Shown here piece by piece: positions 13,511 through 25,906 of a stretch of DNA of 64,000 nt. This DNA comes from Neolentinus lepideus HHB14362 ss-1. Lineage: Eukaryota; Basidiomycota; Agaricomycetes; Gloeophyllales; Gloeophyllaceae. The stretch's first letter is position 1. The number at the start of each line of letters is the position of its first letter. The DNA is taken from NCBI GenBank assembly GCA_001632425.1, contig KV425559.1, positions 482,684 to 546,683 of the forward strand, in the 5' to 3' direction. The notes under the pieces are model-generated. The model searched no databases, had not been told where the DNA came from, and saw nothing but the letters and a program-made list of their open reading frames with translations. A program made the position numbers and the translations under genes.

Positions 13511-16130
13511 CTACAGCAGCGCATTGGTGGCTGGCTCTGACTTGACGCCGGCCGTCGTCTCGATGCTCGTGCCTCGCAGCGGAGGCTCGAGCGGTTCCTG
13601 CGTCGCCTCACCAGGTGAGAGCTGCTCGAGGATGACCTCCACATCGATGATGCTCGAGCCGATGCCCAGAGGAAAGTCGACATCTTTCTTCTGGAATACA
13701 AGACGAACGGGTTCGGTCGAAGTAGGACGCCAGTCGGATGGAAGGTGGAATTGTGGGATGAACCAGAACCAGCCCATAAAAATCTGCCATATGTATCAGA
13801 GGTCTGCAGGCACAGTATCTACTTATGGTGCAGAAACACACCTGGCCGATATACATCTTGACGCGGAGCTCCCGACAAGGATCTAGGATGACGCCGCGTT
13901 CACTGACCCCTTGGTCATGATTCGGAGCAATGACCTCGTTGATAGAGGTTGCTTCAGATTTTATAGCCGAGGACCAGGTAAATGGAACATCACCGCCTTC
14001 GATTTCGTCCTTGATATGACCCCACCTCTCAGTCGACAGCGTTCGGAGAGTATAGGTATATATCTTGCCATCCTGTATACCAAAATTGGACAGCTGTCAC
14101 GAGCATTATAGCAGGATTCCCTCACCTTCTCGTCTCCCTCTTTCTTGGCTCCGTCTGTCTTTGATAACCCCAACCTTGCAAAGCTCCGAACCATCTTCAC
14201 TCGATCCCACTTCCCATCCTTGAACAAATCGTTCAATTCTTTCCTCTCCATCTCCTGCGGATCCTTCCTCTTCTTTCCCAGATCTCCATCCTCGCTCCTT
14301 GTCACCTTCTCCCATTTCTCGAGCGTCTCGACGAACTCATCATCATAACGCGCCAGCGAGACCCACACCTGACCTTCACCCGTCGCTGTTTTAGCAAAAG
14401 CATTCCGATCAATAATAGCGTTGACCGCCTTCACCAGGTTCATCTTCACGCCCGTCGGTTCATGCATGCGGATCTTGATCTCCTGCAGCCTGATCTTGGG
14501 CTTGAATTGCGCCGGAGACGAGAGCGACCAGAAACCAGGCGGACCATCGTGCGCCAGGAGAAGCGACCAGTAAGATAACCAACGGCGCTGACTCGGGATA
14601 CTCACGCCTTGCGTGATTTTCTTCGGCTTTGCGCCGTTCTTGTCTTTAGATTCCGCTGAAGAAGGCGGTTTCATACGTTTCGAGGTATGTAAATCCAAGA
14701 CATGTTGTAGAGAAGTTGTCGACGCCCTGTTGACTATGGACACAGCGCTTGGGTCAACGGCGCTTGACTCTGGGACTGACTTAAGCGACGATGTAGCTTT
14801 CCTATCGGTTATCATATCCCCGTAAGACAGGGCGTCTGAGCTGGAAGGCTGCTGTAGCACAGTCTCCTTGACTGGCGTGCCATCGGTGGACTGCCTGGTC
14901 GACACTGCCATCATCTCGGCAGCTTCTTCATCCGAAGGCATAGCGTCCATAAGTTCTTCGGCACGTTCTTCTACCAGCTGAACATTCTTGGAATCACCCA
15001 TGGAAGGTAGATTGATTTGCGCCAGGAGGTAGGTGCACGCCATCGTGCCCGATCTACCCTTCCCAGCTACGATAGATAAATTAACTTCATTTTCAGATAC
15101 AGTAGCATAACACATACCTTTGCAGTGGAGTACGGCCACTCTGTCCGGAGAGCCTTCGAGCCATAAGTGGATTTCACGAGCGACCAGAGGGAGGATTGCC
15201 AGAGGAGGAGCACTGTGTATCAGTCAGTTATCTACGCTTTACTGTGAAGATATCCCAAATCAAGTTGTCTAAGCAGATCAGACGGCCTCATCCACATGAC
15301 AATGATCTCCAAGTTAATCATGACACTGCAACCAAATCGCATGCATCACCCGGAACAGACGAGCAGTAAGCCATCAAGGTTAACCTCTGCGGCATGTCCA
15401 GGTTGTCAGTAAGAAGTCTGGAACCACCACATCAAGCCATCCTCTCTGCAAGCCACCAAATACTGTAGTCACTAAATCGAACGAGTCTTCGCGGTGACAT
15501 GCCATGAGACCAAACACTGGGAAGCGTCACTGACACAGGAAGCACCCGGCAGGTCAGTATCACCGCCCATCATTGATTGTGGCGGCGCAGATCCTTCTGG
15601 GACTTATATCGCCTCCATTTAGCAGGCATGTGCCAACCGTCCTCAACTTAGCTCTCATGCATTAGATGAGCATTCAAACTACATCATCCACGCTATATTA
15701 GTTCGACCCAAGTTCCGGAATCTTTGAAATAATGCTTCCACCTGAGATGAAAGTGGTACTCACTGATGATCGGGAAAGGGATATCTGCTAACTCGCCCAT
15801 CAAAGAAACCAGCGGGATACGAGTTCTCCCTGATGGGACAGAAGTTGAATATCCAGTAATTCTTTCCGTGACGGTGGTCGAGGAACTTCTTGGCGTCCTC
15901 TCTGCGGTTGCGATATAGGCCCTCTATTCCTGTGGCGGGATAGCCCATAACGATAATTTGGTCGGTGATATATGCTAAGTCTGCCATGCGAAGCATCAAT
16001 CAAACAATCAAGACTTAACGATATAGAAGATGTGCTGCGCAAGGAGAAGCTCACCTAGTTCGACATCCAGCGTTTCATCCTTGAATCTGGCTTTGTTTCC
16101 GGAGACAATACGTCGAATGAAGTCCGCCAT
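13511..16130 (-). CDS. PTEN-like phosphatidylinositol 3-phosphatase
   Basis: Dual-specificity/lipid phosphatase of the PTEN family, expected to dephosphorylate PI(3,4,5)P3 at the membrane. The start MADFIRRIVSGNK is at 16130, matching the basic PTEN N-terminus. The phosphatase domain reads LAYITDQIIVMGYPATGIEGLYRN, FNFCPIRENSYP and FPDH. The catalytic P-loop HCKAGKGRSG is split by a 50-nt intron between HCK and AGKGRSG (near 15070-15120). The Cys, both lysines and the Arg of the PTEN loop are present. After an acidic, disordered insert the C2 domain follows (KPKIRLQEIKIRM, GEGQVWVSLARYDDEFVETL). It ends with FHLPSDWRP and LVFQKKDVDFPLG, stop at 13511. The 552-bp intron 15212-15763 is ten times the local norm. 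Confidence 0.88.
15212..15763 (-). other. Unusually long intron in the PTEN-like gene
   Basis: It separates the exon ending FPDH from the exon beginning APPLAILPLV. Donor GTGAGTACC and acceptor ACACAG lie on the minus strand. It is 552 bp, where other introns in the window are about 45-90 nt. No coding frame, TIR or known RNA was recognised inside. Confidence 0.7.
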
Positions 16131-16829
16131 GATGAAAGTATGGAGGATGTACTAAATGCAACGGCCTATAGCGCCGTCTTTCTGATGAGATGAAGTCATA
16201 GCTCGAAGCCCCTTAGACTGGGAAATGTCCCGTTAAATCTTGTGTGAAGACCCCCAATACCATAGCAACAACGTTGAAGATTGCGAGATATCTTTCTGCG
16301 CTGGCCGAAAGTGCATGGAAGTATGTGAATGAGGATGGAATCACGCTATTATTATTTGACTCCTACTTTGCGACAGCAAGGGTAAGTAGGACAATTCGTC
16401 AGCGAGACTCACTCTGTGGAATCAGACACTCTTAAGCAACACGTCCATTTTAGAGCACAAATAAGCAGTACATTAAGATTTGAAAAGGAGTATCCGCAAG
16501 AGAAAGTAAAAGGCTTTTGACCGAAGTGTGCAATAAGTTGCAACCGTCGCTCTTATGGGTCTGACAGTACTAGTATATATAACTCCGCTGTTTCCCGTGT
16601 GGTACATGGGTAGATCTAAGGTTCGCGATGGGAATCTACAGAAGCAATAAGCAGATTGTATTCCCACGATCACACTGGCAGCCGTAGCAACGGATCAGGC
16701 GCCGACTGCCCGATTCTCCATCCTGCCTGCTTCCTCTATTATTGAGCCTGGGATGGCGGCGTTGCCTTGAGGCTTAGGCGCTCTGCTCGCTCGTCGCAGT
16801 GCGGTCGACCTTGGTTTGAACGCCCAGCA
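16131..16829. promoter_or_regulatory. Divergent intergenic region between PTEN-like and 7TM receptor-like genes
   Basis: About 700 bp shared by two genes that diverge, so it should contain both promoters. I can identify no specific operator. A TATA-like stretch (gtatatataac) is near 16570. Confidence 0.4.
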
Positions 16830-19074
16830 ATGCTGCCGTTCGCTCTCAAGGCGGTCTGGTTTTCCCTTTCGCTTTCAGGTAAGCCAGACAGACCAGAATT
16901 CACCTGGAGTACGCGACCTTATAGGGAATTGTTAGGATTGATTTGTTGCTGGATCGTGCTGGTCTTGTTTGCCAATGTCGCACAATTGCTCTGGGGACCG
17001 TTGCTCTACTGCCTGGGAGTGACCCTCATGCAGAGTGTTTTCTGTCTGGGTGAGCCCTCTCTGTTTGAAGTCTCTTCTTACCTCGCCAGTCTTTGCGCTG
17101 GAAAAGAGTCGTGCTAGTGACTGAATTTCCTGTATGGGGCCCAATTTCCCCTTCTCTTCTTTATTCTGCTTCTCATCGCTTCTCTGGCTTCCCGTACAGG
17201 CGTATGTCCTTACCGAAATGCCTACCCTCGCTTTCATTGCCGCCATAATATGCTTACTATTTTCTTCCCCGGTTCACCATTTCTTACCACTGTTCCCATC
17301 TCAGGCCTTATCTGGCGAATGGATCCCCTAGAAATGCCTCGCGGCTTCTGCATTGGTGTGTGTCACTTCCTCAATTCCTCGAGGTTTCCGCAGCGACCCT
17401 ACCGGCATGACTGCACCACTTTACGTCAGACAAGGCTTATGACATCTTCTTATTCTAGTGCAAGATGTACTTATTAACGTCGGATCCTTCCTCCTCACTG
17501 GTGTCACCGCCTCTTTCACACTCAGTACTATTTTGTCCCAACTGCGGCCTTACAGCTTGGCCGGCATCACTCCTTCGTACGTGCAAAGTCTCTTTACTCC
17601 TCAGTCAAACTTAACAGCACTTTAGCACATTTCTATGGCACCCTCGTTATCTACTGTTTGTCGCGGTTTTTCCCGTGGTAGCATCTGTGGTATATATCTC
17701 CATTCTCCTTCGACTTGATGCCCTTGTCCCTGCGGACGACTTACAATGCGAAGCTACGCATCCCATCTGGTAATGTATCCTCTCGTAGTTCTTGCCATTC
17801 CGCACTGACCGTGGAATAACAGGGTTCGCCTGTTTGGCTATGCCGGCGTCCCTCTACTCCTGTCCATCCCAAGTCTGCTCTTTTCTGCCTTCACTGCCTT
17901 CCGGATGATCAGGAGTCCAGGTATTCTTGGCCAGTCTAATGGAAGAAGACGCAGATATGTACGGCACAACACCATGGATGGTCTCACGCCCCTTCCTGTA
18001 CGCAGGCAATCACGACGGAGCAAGTCTCTGGAATTTAGAACAAGCGCAGATATCCGCGTCGGAAACACGCCGACGCCTGCGCCTTCGCAACTTACCGTTC
18101 CCACTCCGGTCGCCATTCCCTCCCCAACGTCGTCTGCCGTTCTTTCCAATCCTCATCTTCTTCAGTCTCCAGGTCGAATTCCCACTAGTCCTGAGGTGGC
18201 TTCTTTCTCTAGGAAGTATCACCTACCCTTCAACCGTCAGCCGGCAAAATCACCCTCCCCCGATCTTCGTCCGGCCTCTCGATCTCGTTCATCTATTTAT
18301 TTCCCATCGGACACGTCTATATCTTCTGTGTTTCCAACTTTCGCTCCACCTTCTCGCCCACCGAGTGCTAAAAGCTCTGTCAGGTCTTTACCTGCCTTGC
18401 CGAACCTCGATGTCTTGGGCTACACCGACCTCTCACGCAGAGGTCGCGAACCCGATTGTAGCCTGTCCAAGATGGTGTCTTCCACTGCCGTTGGAGGTGA
18501 TGAGGAGAGTGAGCTGCGATGGACGAGGGGCCTCTCGATGTCGAAGTCCGAACTAGAGCTCGTGCGAGGCATAGAAGCGGAGAATGGATCGGTTGACTGG
18601 GATGAGCCGATATATATCCGGCGTAATCCGCTGAGTAGTACGTTTACACCACATTCCTCTGGTTGAATTCCGCTGAAGAGATCAATCTTTGCAGAAATGA
18701 TGCGTGACAAGACAACCCCGCCTCCATCTATAGCTACTCCTCTGTTATGGCATATGGTGGCTTTTCAGATGTAAGTGCCACCTTTATCGCACTACGGCTC
18801 GGCTGATGCGGGCGGGCCTTATAGTACTCTATCTATTGTTCAAATCCTGGCCTCGATAACTACTCTGATTGACGTTGGAAAGCAAAGGTCGACACCAACC
18901 CCATTCGGGACGCAACATTTTGCGCTACTGCTGGCAGCTTGGTGTCCTTGTTTCATTCTTGGTGAGCCTAGCTCTACTCCCTTACACGCTCTCGACTCAT
19001 CACTTGAGAATGCAGGTCATCTACCAGGCGTCCGGCAACGCCTCATGTTTTGGAAGCGTCGGTCATTTTTATGA
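16830..19074 (+). CDS. Basidiomycete GPCR-like seven-transmembrane protein
   Basis: Predicted integral membrane receptor-like protein. The most diagnostic part is near 17460-17890: INVGSFLLTGVTASFTLSTI, LLFVAVFPVVASVVYISILL, then HPIWVRLFGYAGVPLLLSIP and a further hydrophobic segment. A cytoplasmic, Ser/Pro/Arg-rich loop of about 240 residues follows (to about 18640). After an intron come the last segments (LSIVQILASITTLIDVG, PFGTQHFALLLAAWCPCFILG) and a short basic tail, HLPGVRQRL..WKRRSFL, stop at 19074. This arrangement matches a family of uncharacterised fungal GPCR-like proteins. The ligand is unknown. The 5' exons (ATG proposed at 16830) are uncertain because several splicing choices keep an open frame. 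Confidence 0.7.
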
Positions 19075-19379
19075 CACGCTGCGTGCTGATCAATCCGACA
19101 TTGCTTTCTTGTATAAATTCGGTTCGTGCTTGGATACCCCACCCTCTTTGTACAAGGTACTTCTTCCGGTGAACGTTTACTCCTCTGGATCCAGTGCCCC
19201 TGTATTATTGTAACTCCTGTATTACCATATGATCCTCTGTAATAGAAATTTATGTTAGCGGGTCGTGTGTAGGGATGCCTACGGTCCGAACTGCTGTGAC
19301 TTGGGTTAAGAAGTTGCGGCACGCGAGGATGTACGAAATTCATTATGGCAACGCTTTTCCAATTAAAGTGACAAATTTC

Positions 19380-19389
19380 ATCACGTGAT
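19380..19389. promoter_or_regulatory. Conserved palindromic E-box (ATCACGTGAT)
   Basis: A perfect 10-bp palindrome with a CACGTG core about 300 bp before the first esterase start. It is retained exactly in the second duplicated promoter. CACGTG is the known target type of fungal bHLH factors; a role here is inferred. Confidence 0.45.
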
Positions 19390-19647
19390 AGTGGTAAGCC
19401 TATCGCGACTTGGAGTTGGATGTCTCCAACTATTCCTGGTCCACACCACTCTAGATTTTCTCTCCTCAGACGGCATCTTCTTCGCAATATTTGGTCGCGA
19501 TGTTCGCAGTTTGTATCCTTGGTCACCAGAACCTCTACAAGCCACACGGGGAGCCCGGATGGAGCTCACTATCGCTACTCGCCTGAACCTGGATGGTCTG
19601 CATATATAGAATTGCTTACCAGATATTCTTGACTGGCCAGTTTTCCA

Positions 19648-19654
19648 TATAAAA
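19648..19654 (+). promoter_or_regulatory. TATA box of esterase copy 1
   Basis: TATAAAA lies about 40 bp before the ATG at 19692, and the same motif occurs at the same distance in copy 2. Confidence 0.6.
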
Positions 19655-19691
19655 TGAGTCTGGTGAGATTCCGCGTCGAGACGGGTTCACG

Positions 19692-21395
19692 ATGGTCTTC
19701 TCGCTCAGAATATGGGCCTTGCTGGTAGCCAGCGTGGTAGCTGTTGACCCGCTGGTAGACGTGGACTATGCGCAATATCTGGGTACAGCGCGTCCCGGAG
19801 GCGTAACAGATTGGCTTGGAATACGGTATGCTGCGCCCCCTCTTGCGGATCTGAGGTTCGCGGCGCCCCAAGATCCTCTACCAGCTGGGGGAGTTCAAGT
19901 AGCAGACCAGGTATGCAGATACATTGAATATGCTTGGTCTGTTCTGAGCAATTTAGCATGGACTGATCTGCCTGAGTACACCCGGGGATCCTAATGATAC
20001 GACCACTTCTGAAGATTGTCTGTTCCTCGACGTCTATGCCCCCTCATCAGCCACAAATTCCTCGAAGCTGCCAGTATACTTTTTTATTCAAGGTGGCGGT
20101 TTCAGCACGAATTCAAACGCCAACTACAACGGTACAGGGCTCATCGAGGCTTCTGGCATGAACATCGTGGTAGTCAACTTCAATTACCGTGTGGGACCTT
20201 ACGGCTTTTTGGCCAGTCAAGAAGTTGTAGAGGGAGGAAGCTTAAATAACGGTCTTTGGGACCAAAGGAAAGCTCTAGAGTGGGTGAAAAAATATATCGG
20301 CCGGGTAAGCAACTTGTTAGCTCGATACATACGCTATTGACATGTTGCTGGAAGTTCGGCGGAGATCCGGATCACGTCGTAATGGGTGGCGACAGTGCTG
20401 GAGCTGCCTCGATAACATACCACTTGACCGCGTTCGGAGGAAGAAACGATGGCCTTTTTCATGCCGTCGCCGCTGAATCACAAAACTTTGCTACCCTTCT
20501 GACACCAGAATTAAGCCAGTACCAATACAATAATCTGGTCATACGAGCCGGTTGCACGAGCGCTCCTGACACTCTGGCATGTCTCCGAAACTTGACGACT
20601 GCGGGACTTCAAACGATCAACATCAACACGGTGTCTCCTGGTGCCCAATATGCACCTTTATACATGTACGGCCCGACAATCGATGGTGCACTTGTCCCAG
20701 ATTTCACATACCGTCTGTTCGCGAATGGCAGTTTCATCCGCGTTCCGGCTATCTTCGGCGACGATACGAACGAGGGCACCAAGTTCGTGTATAACACCAC
20801 GAACACTATCGCAGACTCAAACGCGTTCATCCAGGCTCAGTTCCCAAGTATCACGCTACAGCAGCTCGCAGCGATAAACTCTATATACCCCGAGACGAAC
20901 GAGACATTCCCAAAGGCGCCTAACGCGGGACAGTACTGGCGACAGGCTAGCAATGTGTACGGCGAGATCCGATACATCTGTCCTGGCATCTTTATCTCAA
21001 GCGCCCTCCAGAGGGCGGGGATACCGGGAAGTTGGAACTACCATTACAACGTCGAGGACCCGACTCAGGTAGCAAAAGGGTACGGGGTGCCGCACACGGT
21101 CGAGGTCAACGCGATCTGGGGGCCGCAGTATGTTAGTGGCACGCCGCCCGCGTCGTACCTTACGACAAACGCGCAGGTGGTTCCTGTCATGCAAGGCTAT
21201 TGGACAAGTTTCATTAGATCATTCGATCCGAATACCTACCGCTATCCCGGGTCAGCGGAGTGGTCGACGTGGGGCGAGCAGGGATACCAGCGGTTATTGA
21301 TACAGAGTAATGGAACGACGGTGGAGATGGTGCCGGAGGCGCAGCAGACGCGGTGTGCGTATTTGTCGAGTATCGGGATAAACATCAGACAGTAA
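19692..21395 (+). CDS. Secreted type-B carboxylesterase/lipase, copy 1
   Basis: Alpha/beta-hydrolase of the type-B carboxylesterase family (relatives of Candida rugosa lipase and cholinesterases), hydrolysing ester bonds outside the cell. It has a hydrophobic signal peptide (MVFSLRIWALLVASVVAVD). YAQYLGTARPGGVTDWLGIRYA begins the mature domain and EDCLFLDVYAP is the family signature. The oxyanion-hole loop is FFIQGGGF. The nucleophile elbow is GGDSAG, the acid is probably the Glu in GDDTNEG, and the catalytic His is in GVPHTVEV. Two introns are inferred: 46 nt after VADQ (near 19909) and about 50 nt after KKYIGR (near 20305). Several N-x-S/T sites suit a glycosylated secreted enzyme. It is a close tandem duplicate of the next gene. 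The natural substrate is unknown. Confidence 0.9.
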
Positions 21396-21554
21396 GGCAG
21401 GCGTCTCACGGATTTAGGGCTTAAATCGCAACACGGCTCCGACAAACTCTTTGATACAAAACTTTCCTCGGGAACCAGAGTCAGATAAGTATCATAGGGG
21501 AAGAGGATGCACGAAATCATTATGGCACGCTCTCCATTTAAAGTGACAAATTTC

Positions 21555-21564
21555 ATCACGTGAT
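21555..21564. promoter_or_regulatory. Conserved palindromic E-box (ATCACGTGAT), copy 2
   Basis: Same palindrome as in the first esterase promoter, preserved while surrounding bases have drifted. Confidence 0.45.
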
Positions 21565-21840
21565 AGTGTAAGCCGAGCGCTTGGAGTTGGATGACTCGAA
21601 CTATTCCCTGGTCCACGCCACCCTAGGGTTTCTCTCGGCCTCCACATCTTCGCAATATGAGGCCGCGATGTTCGCAATTTACTGCTTGGGTCATCAGACT
21701 CTCCATAAGGCACACGGGGAGCACGGGGAGCCCGGATGGAAGCTCACGAGGCTCATAATATCGCTACTCCTCGCGCCTGAACTCCGAATGGTCCGCATAT
21801 AGACTTGCTTACCAGATATTCTTGACTGGCCAGTCGTCCA

Positions 21841-21847
21841 TATAAAA
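21841..21847 (+). promoter_or_regulatory. TATA box of esterase copy 2
   Basis: TATAAAA about 40 bp before the ATG at 21885, the same spacing as in copy 1. Confidence 0.6.
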
Positions 21848-21884
21848 TAAGTCTGGTGAGATTCTGCGTCGGGAAGGGCTCACG

Positions 21885-23588
21885 ATGGTTCTCTCGCTCA
21901 TGGTTTGGATCTTGCTCATAGCCGGTGTGGTAGCTGTTGACCCGCTGGTAGACGTGGACTATGCGCAATATCTGGGTACAGCGCGTCCCGGAGGCGTAAC
22001 AGATTGGCTTGGAATACGGTATGCTGCGCCCCCTCTTGCAAATCTGAGGTTCGCGGCGCCCCAAGATCCTCTACCAGCTGGGGGAGTTCAAGTAGCAGAC
22101 CAGGTATGCAGATACATTGAATATGCTTGGTCTGTTCTGAGCAATTTAGCATGGACTGATCTGCCTGAGTACACCCGGGGATCCTAATGATACGACCACT
22201 TCTGAAGATTGTCTGTTCCTCGACGTCTATGCCCCCTCATCATCCACAAATTCTTCAAAGTTGCCCGTATACTTTTTTATTCAAGGTGGCGGTTTCAGTA
22301 CGAATTCAAACGCCAACTACAACGGTACAGGGCTCATCGAGGCTTCTGGCATGAACATTGTGGTAGTCAATTTCAATTATCGCGTGGGACCTTACGGCTT
22401 TTTGGCTAGTCAAGAAGTCGTAGAGGGAGGAAGCTTAAATAACGGTCTTTGGGACCAAAGGAAAGCTCTAGAGTGGGTGAAAAAATATATCAGCCGGGTA
22501 CGCAATTCGCTACCTCGATGTATACGCTGCTGACATGTCGCTGGAAGTTCGGCGGAGATCCGGATCACGTCGTACTCGGTGGCGACAGTGCTGGAGCTGG
22601 CTCGATAGTATACCACCTCACCGCATACGGTGGAAGAAACGATGGCCTTTTCCATGCCGTCGCCGCTGAATCACAAAGCTTTGCTACCCTTCTGACACCA
22701 GAATTAAGCCAGTACCAATACAACAATCTGGTCATACGAGCCGGTTGCACGGGCGTTCCTGACACCCTGGCATGTCTCCGAAACTTGACGACTGCGGGAC
22801 TTCAAACGATCAACATCAACACGGCGTCTCCTGGTGCCCAATATGCACCTTTATACATGTACGGCCCGACAATCGATGGTGCACTTCTCCCAGATCTCAC
22901 GTACCGTCTCTTCGCGGATGGCCATTTCATCCGCGTTCCTGCTATCTTCGGCGATGACACGAACGAGGGCACCATCTTCGTGTATAACACCACGAACACT
23001 ATCGGGGACTCAGACGCGTTTATCCAAGCTCAGTTCCCGAATGTCACGTTGCAGCAGCTCGCAACGATAAACTCTATGTTCCCGGAGGTGAACGAGACAT
23101 TCCCGATGGCGCCTAATGCGGGACACTACTGGCGACAGGGCAGCAATGCGTACGGCGAGATTCGTTACATCTGTCCTGGCATTTTCATCTCAGGCGCCCT
23201 CCAGAGGGCGGGGATACCGGGAAGTTGGAACTACCATTACAACGTCGAGGACCCGAGTCAGGTGGCAGAAGGGTACGGGGTGCCGCACACGGTCGAGGTT
23301 AACGCGATCTGGGGACCGCAGTATGTTAGTGGGACGCCGCCCGCGTCGTACCTTACGACAAACGCGCAGGTGGTTCCTGTCATGCAAGGCTATTGGACGA
23401 GTTTCATTAGGTCGTTCGATCCGAACACCTACCGCTATCCTGGGTCAGCGGAGTGGTCGACGTGGGGCGAGCAGGGATACCAGCGGTTACTGATACAGAG
23501 TAACGGGACGATGGTGGAGATGGTGCCGGAGGCGCAGCAGACGCGGTGTGCGTATCTGTCGAGCATTGGGATAAATCTCAGACAGTAA
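21885..23588 (+). CDS. Secreted type-B carboxylesterase/lipase, copy 2
   Basis: Paralogue of the preceding gene with the same exon layout, signal peptide (MVLSLMVWILLIAGVVAVD), oxyanion loop FFIQGGGF, nucleophile elbow GGDSAG and His motif GVPHTVEV. Differences cluster in the middle of the mature protein. For example, LPDLTYRLFADGHF replaces VPDFTYRLFANGSF, and TINSMFPEVNETFPMAPNAG replaces the AINSIYPETNETFPKAPNAG version. These may change acyl- or alcohol-pocket residues. Both copies look intact, with no frameshift, so both are probably functional. Shared promoter elements suggest shared regulation. Confidence 0.9.
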
Positions 23589-23597
23589 GGCAGGCGT

Positions 23598-24482
23598 GTG
23601 AACTTTGTCATCCTCTACGATCCATAATGACTAGCGCTACGTGGATCGCAACGCCACGGTTCTGACGAGTTCACAGTCTGTGCCAGACTTATTGACAGGG
23701 TGCATCCCAATATGCCTCATCTATGGTAAGTAGTTGATTGTGCCGCAACAGCGTTCCTATCACATGATCCATCATCCGAATCCTAAGCGTGTCTAAAATT
23801 GTTATCTTGACATAGATGGGTACGCCTGCCTCACTGTGTGTTTCAATAGCTGAATATGCGACAGCATCATGATTGTGGTCAGGACTCAGAGCTAGACCTG
23901 GAACAGTATACTGGCTCAGGATATAGGTGGCTTATACGTCCTGTATAGGCCTCAGATTCAAAGCTGCGATGTGGGCACTGAATACGACTCGGACTCGGAT
24001 GGCCAACTATTCGAGACAGTTTGTACCATTTTAGTCAGAATTACACTGGCTGTCGTGGCGTATGACGAAGTCGGGGTTATGACAACCTTCTCATGTGTGA
24101 TCCAACTAGGACATGATTAACCTGTCCATCAACGTTGTTCTATAAATTCGGGACAGGGACTGGCACGAGGTGACTATCCAGATATATTATGTGGATGTAT
24201 GACAGGCGGAACAAGACAGCATCGATATAACACAAAGACTGCCTTATGAGAGGTAAACCTTCGTCCCGCTGGTTCTCTCCCCACTCAGGTTTCTGCAATG
24301 CGTCAGGCCGACGTATCATTTGCAACGGTGCGTTCACAATCCCGCGCACCTTGATTGGTGGCTGACCTCCGGAATTATATCACGAATTCAGTTGCAAAAA
24401 GTCAACTGCATATCGCTATGGGTAAGCGCACACGCCTTCCTTGCTGCTGTCCCTTCACTGATTGCCATTCCAGCTCGGTAGT
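23598..24482. other. Intergenic region
   Basis: About 0.9 kb between the second esterase and the first 7TM-like gene. No convincing gene or repeat was seen. Short frames near 24140-24350 look accidental. Confidence 0.4.
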
Positions 24483-25906
24483 ATGATCTACGGTAAGTCG
24501 ATCATTAATAATATTCGGATTGCTCAGAGTTACTGATGCCACCTTGTGCAGGTTGTCATGTCGTTGTTTTCGCTGCATGCGTATACATACTGGGATTCCG
24601 CCATCCGCCGACTGCTATTCACAATCGTTTACTATGTGTGAACTTCGCAGCTTTTCTGTTCTCCACTGCACAAATGATGCTCGCTTTCTTGGTCGTTTTC
24701 TTGGTGCTGTCATTGAATCAGGGCAGATCACCTTTAATTGCGATCGATACATACAACATCCTCAACTGTATAATCGATGCTCTCAATCCTATCACTAAGT
24801 AATCCATTAACCCTAATATTAGCCTCTAACATGCTGACGTACAGCTAGCATTATTGCCGACTCGTTACTCGTGTGTAGCGCATCCTACTTTTCCGTACTC
24901 GCTGTTACCTCAGTTCGGTCAGATCTGGCGATGCTATATCATATGGGGACGCCGGCTATCCATTATAATGTTACCTATTCTGCTCTTGATCATAGGAACA
25001 GGTATGTGAATGCCTCGCATGGTAATTCCGCTGCGGTTTTGCTGATCATGCTGTGAACAAATATAGTCTGTGGTTACATATTGGTTTATGCAGAAGTGAA
25101 GGCTTTCCTGATTCGTCTCCATGCTCCAACGACGGAGCTTTCACCTCCCCCAATGTATATGCATCTAGAGAATCTAACACAGTACATGATTGTTGGTTAC
25201 TATGCGTCGACTTTTGCCACCAACATATTAATGTCAGCATTGATCGGTTCGTGACTTAGTCGGAGAATATCATCAGTTTACTTAGACGTCGCCCAGCATA
25301 TCGCATCCTTGCCGCTACTTGTGACTTACGGAGTTTCTTTGGAAAAAGCCATGTAGTGAAGTATGTGCGGGCTGCGTCCATCATGTGAGTAGCCAAATTT
25401 CCACGATCTCTTGAATTTGTGCTGAAGAGTCTTAGCATCGAAACTGGGGCAATCTATTCGCTCTGCCTTTTGTTCGCATTCATCCTGCGAGGACCTTTGC
25501 CACTTCCTGCCGGTGTAAGTCCCGCCAGCCTTCTCGATCCTTGCATCACTAAAGTATTGTCGCTGCAGTGGATTTTCAGTACACTAGTCACGATGTGTGC
25601 GGTGAGTGGATCACTATATCCTTGTCGCGGCTATATTAATCAAGGTTCCAGAGCATATTCCCTGCTCTGCTCACCCTACTAGTAAGCCTGAATGGCACGA
25701 CTCAGCAGCACTCAAGGATGTGGTCCGGTGATAATGCCCTAACGCTGCCCATTGACTTCGCCACGCCACAGGCTACGATTGCACGCACGGGTATAGAGCT
25801 TGCGGATCACCAAATCGAACTACAGTTTAGTCGCGTGCCACACTCAGCGTCTAATGGAGGACTTTGCCTGCCCAGAGACTCCTCTGTGAAAGAGTCTAAA
25901 CCATAA
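24483..25906 (+). CDS. Basidiomycete 7TM-like membrane protein A
   Basis: Member of an uncharacterised, expanded basidiomycete family of multi-pass membrane proteins. Hydrophobic segments appear in order: CHVVVFAACVYILGF, LLCVNFAAFLFSTAQMM/LAFLVVFLVLSL, IIADSLL, then IWRCYIIWGRRLSII (family signature, read after a 45-nt intron near 24868-24912), LPILLLIIGTG and YYASTFATNILMSALIG. The segment ETGAIYSLCLLFAFIL follows, and then a soluble tail ending SSVKESKP. I read at least six introns. The proposed ATG gives MIYG. An additional upstream exon is possible, because relatives usually start 20-30 residues earlier. Function is unknown. Confidence 0.6.

Larger units (their letters stand above)
19325..21404 (+). 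repeat. Tandem segmental duplication, copy 1 (promoter plus esterase gene)
   Basis: About 2.1 kb. It includes about 370 bp of 5' flank, the complete esterase gene and a few bases after the stop. It matches the copy starting at 21503 in the same orientation. The coding part is highly conserved and the flank more diverged. Confidence 0.9.
21503..23597 (+). repeat. Tandem segmental duplication, copy 2
   Basis: Direct repeat of 19325-21404, offset by about 2.2 kb. It is separated from copy 1 by about 100 bp. The first coding exon and intron 1 are almost base-for-base identical, pointing to recent duplication or gene conversion. Confidence 0.9.
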
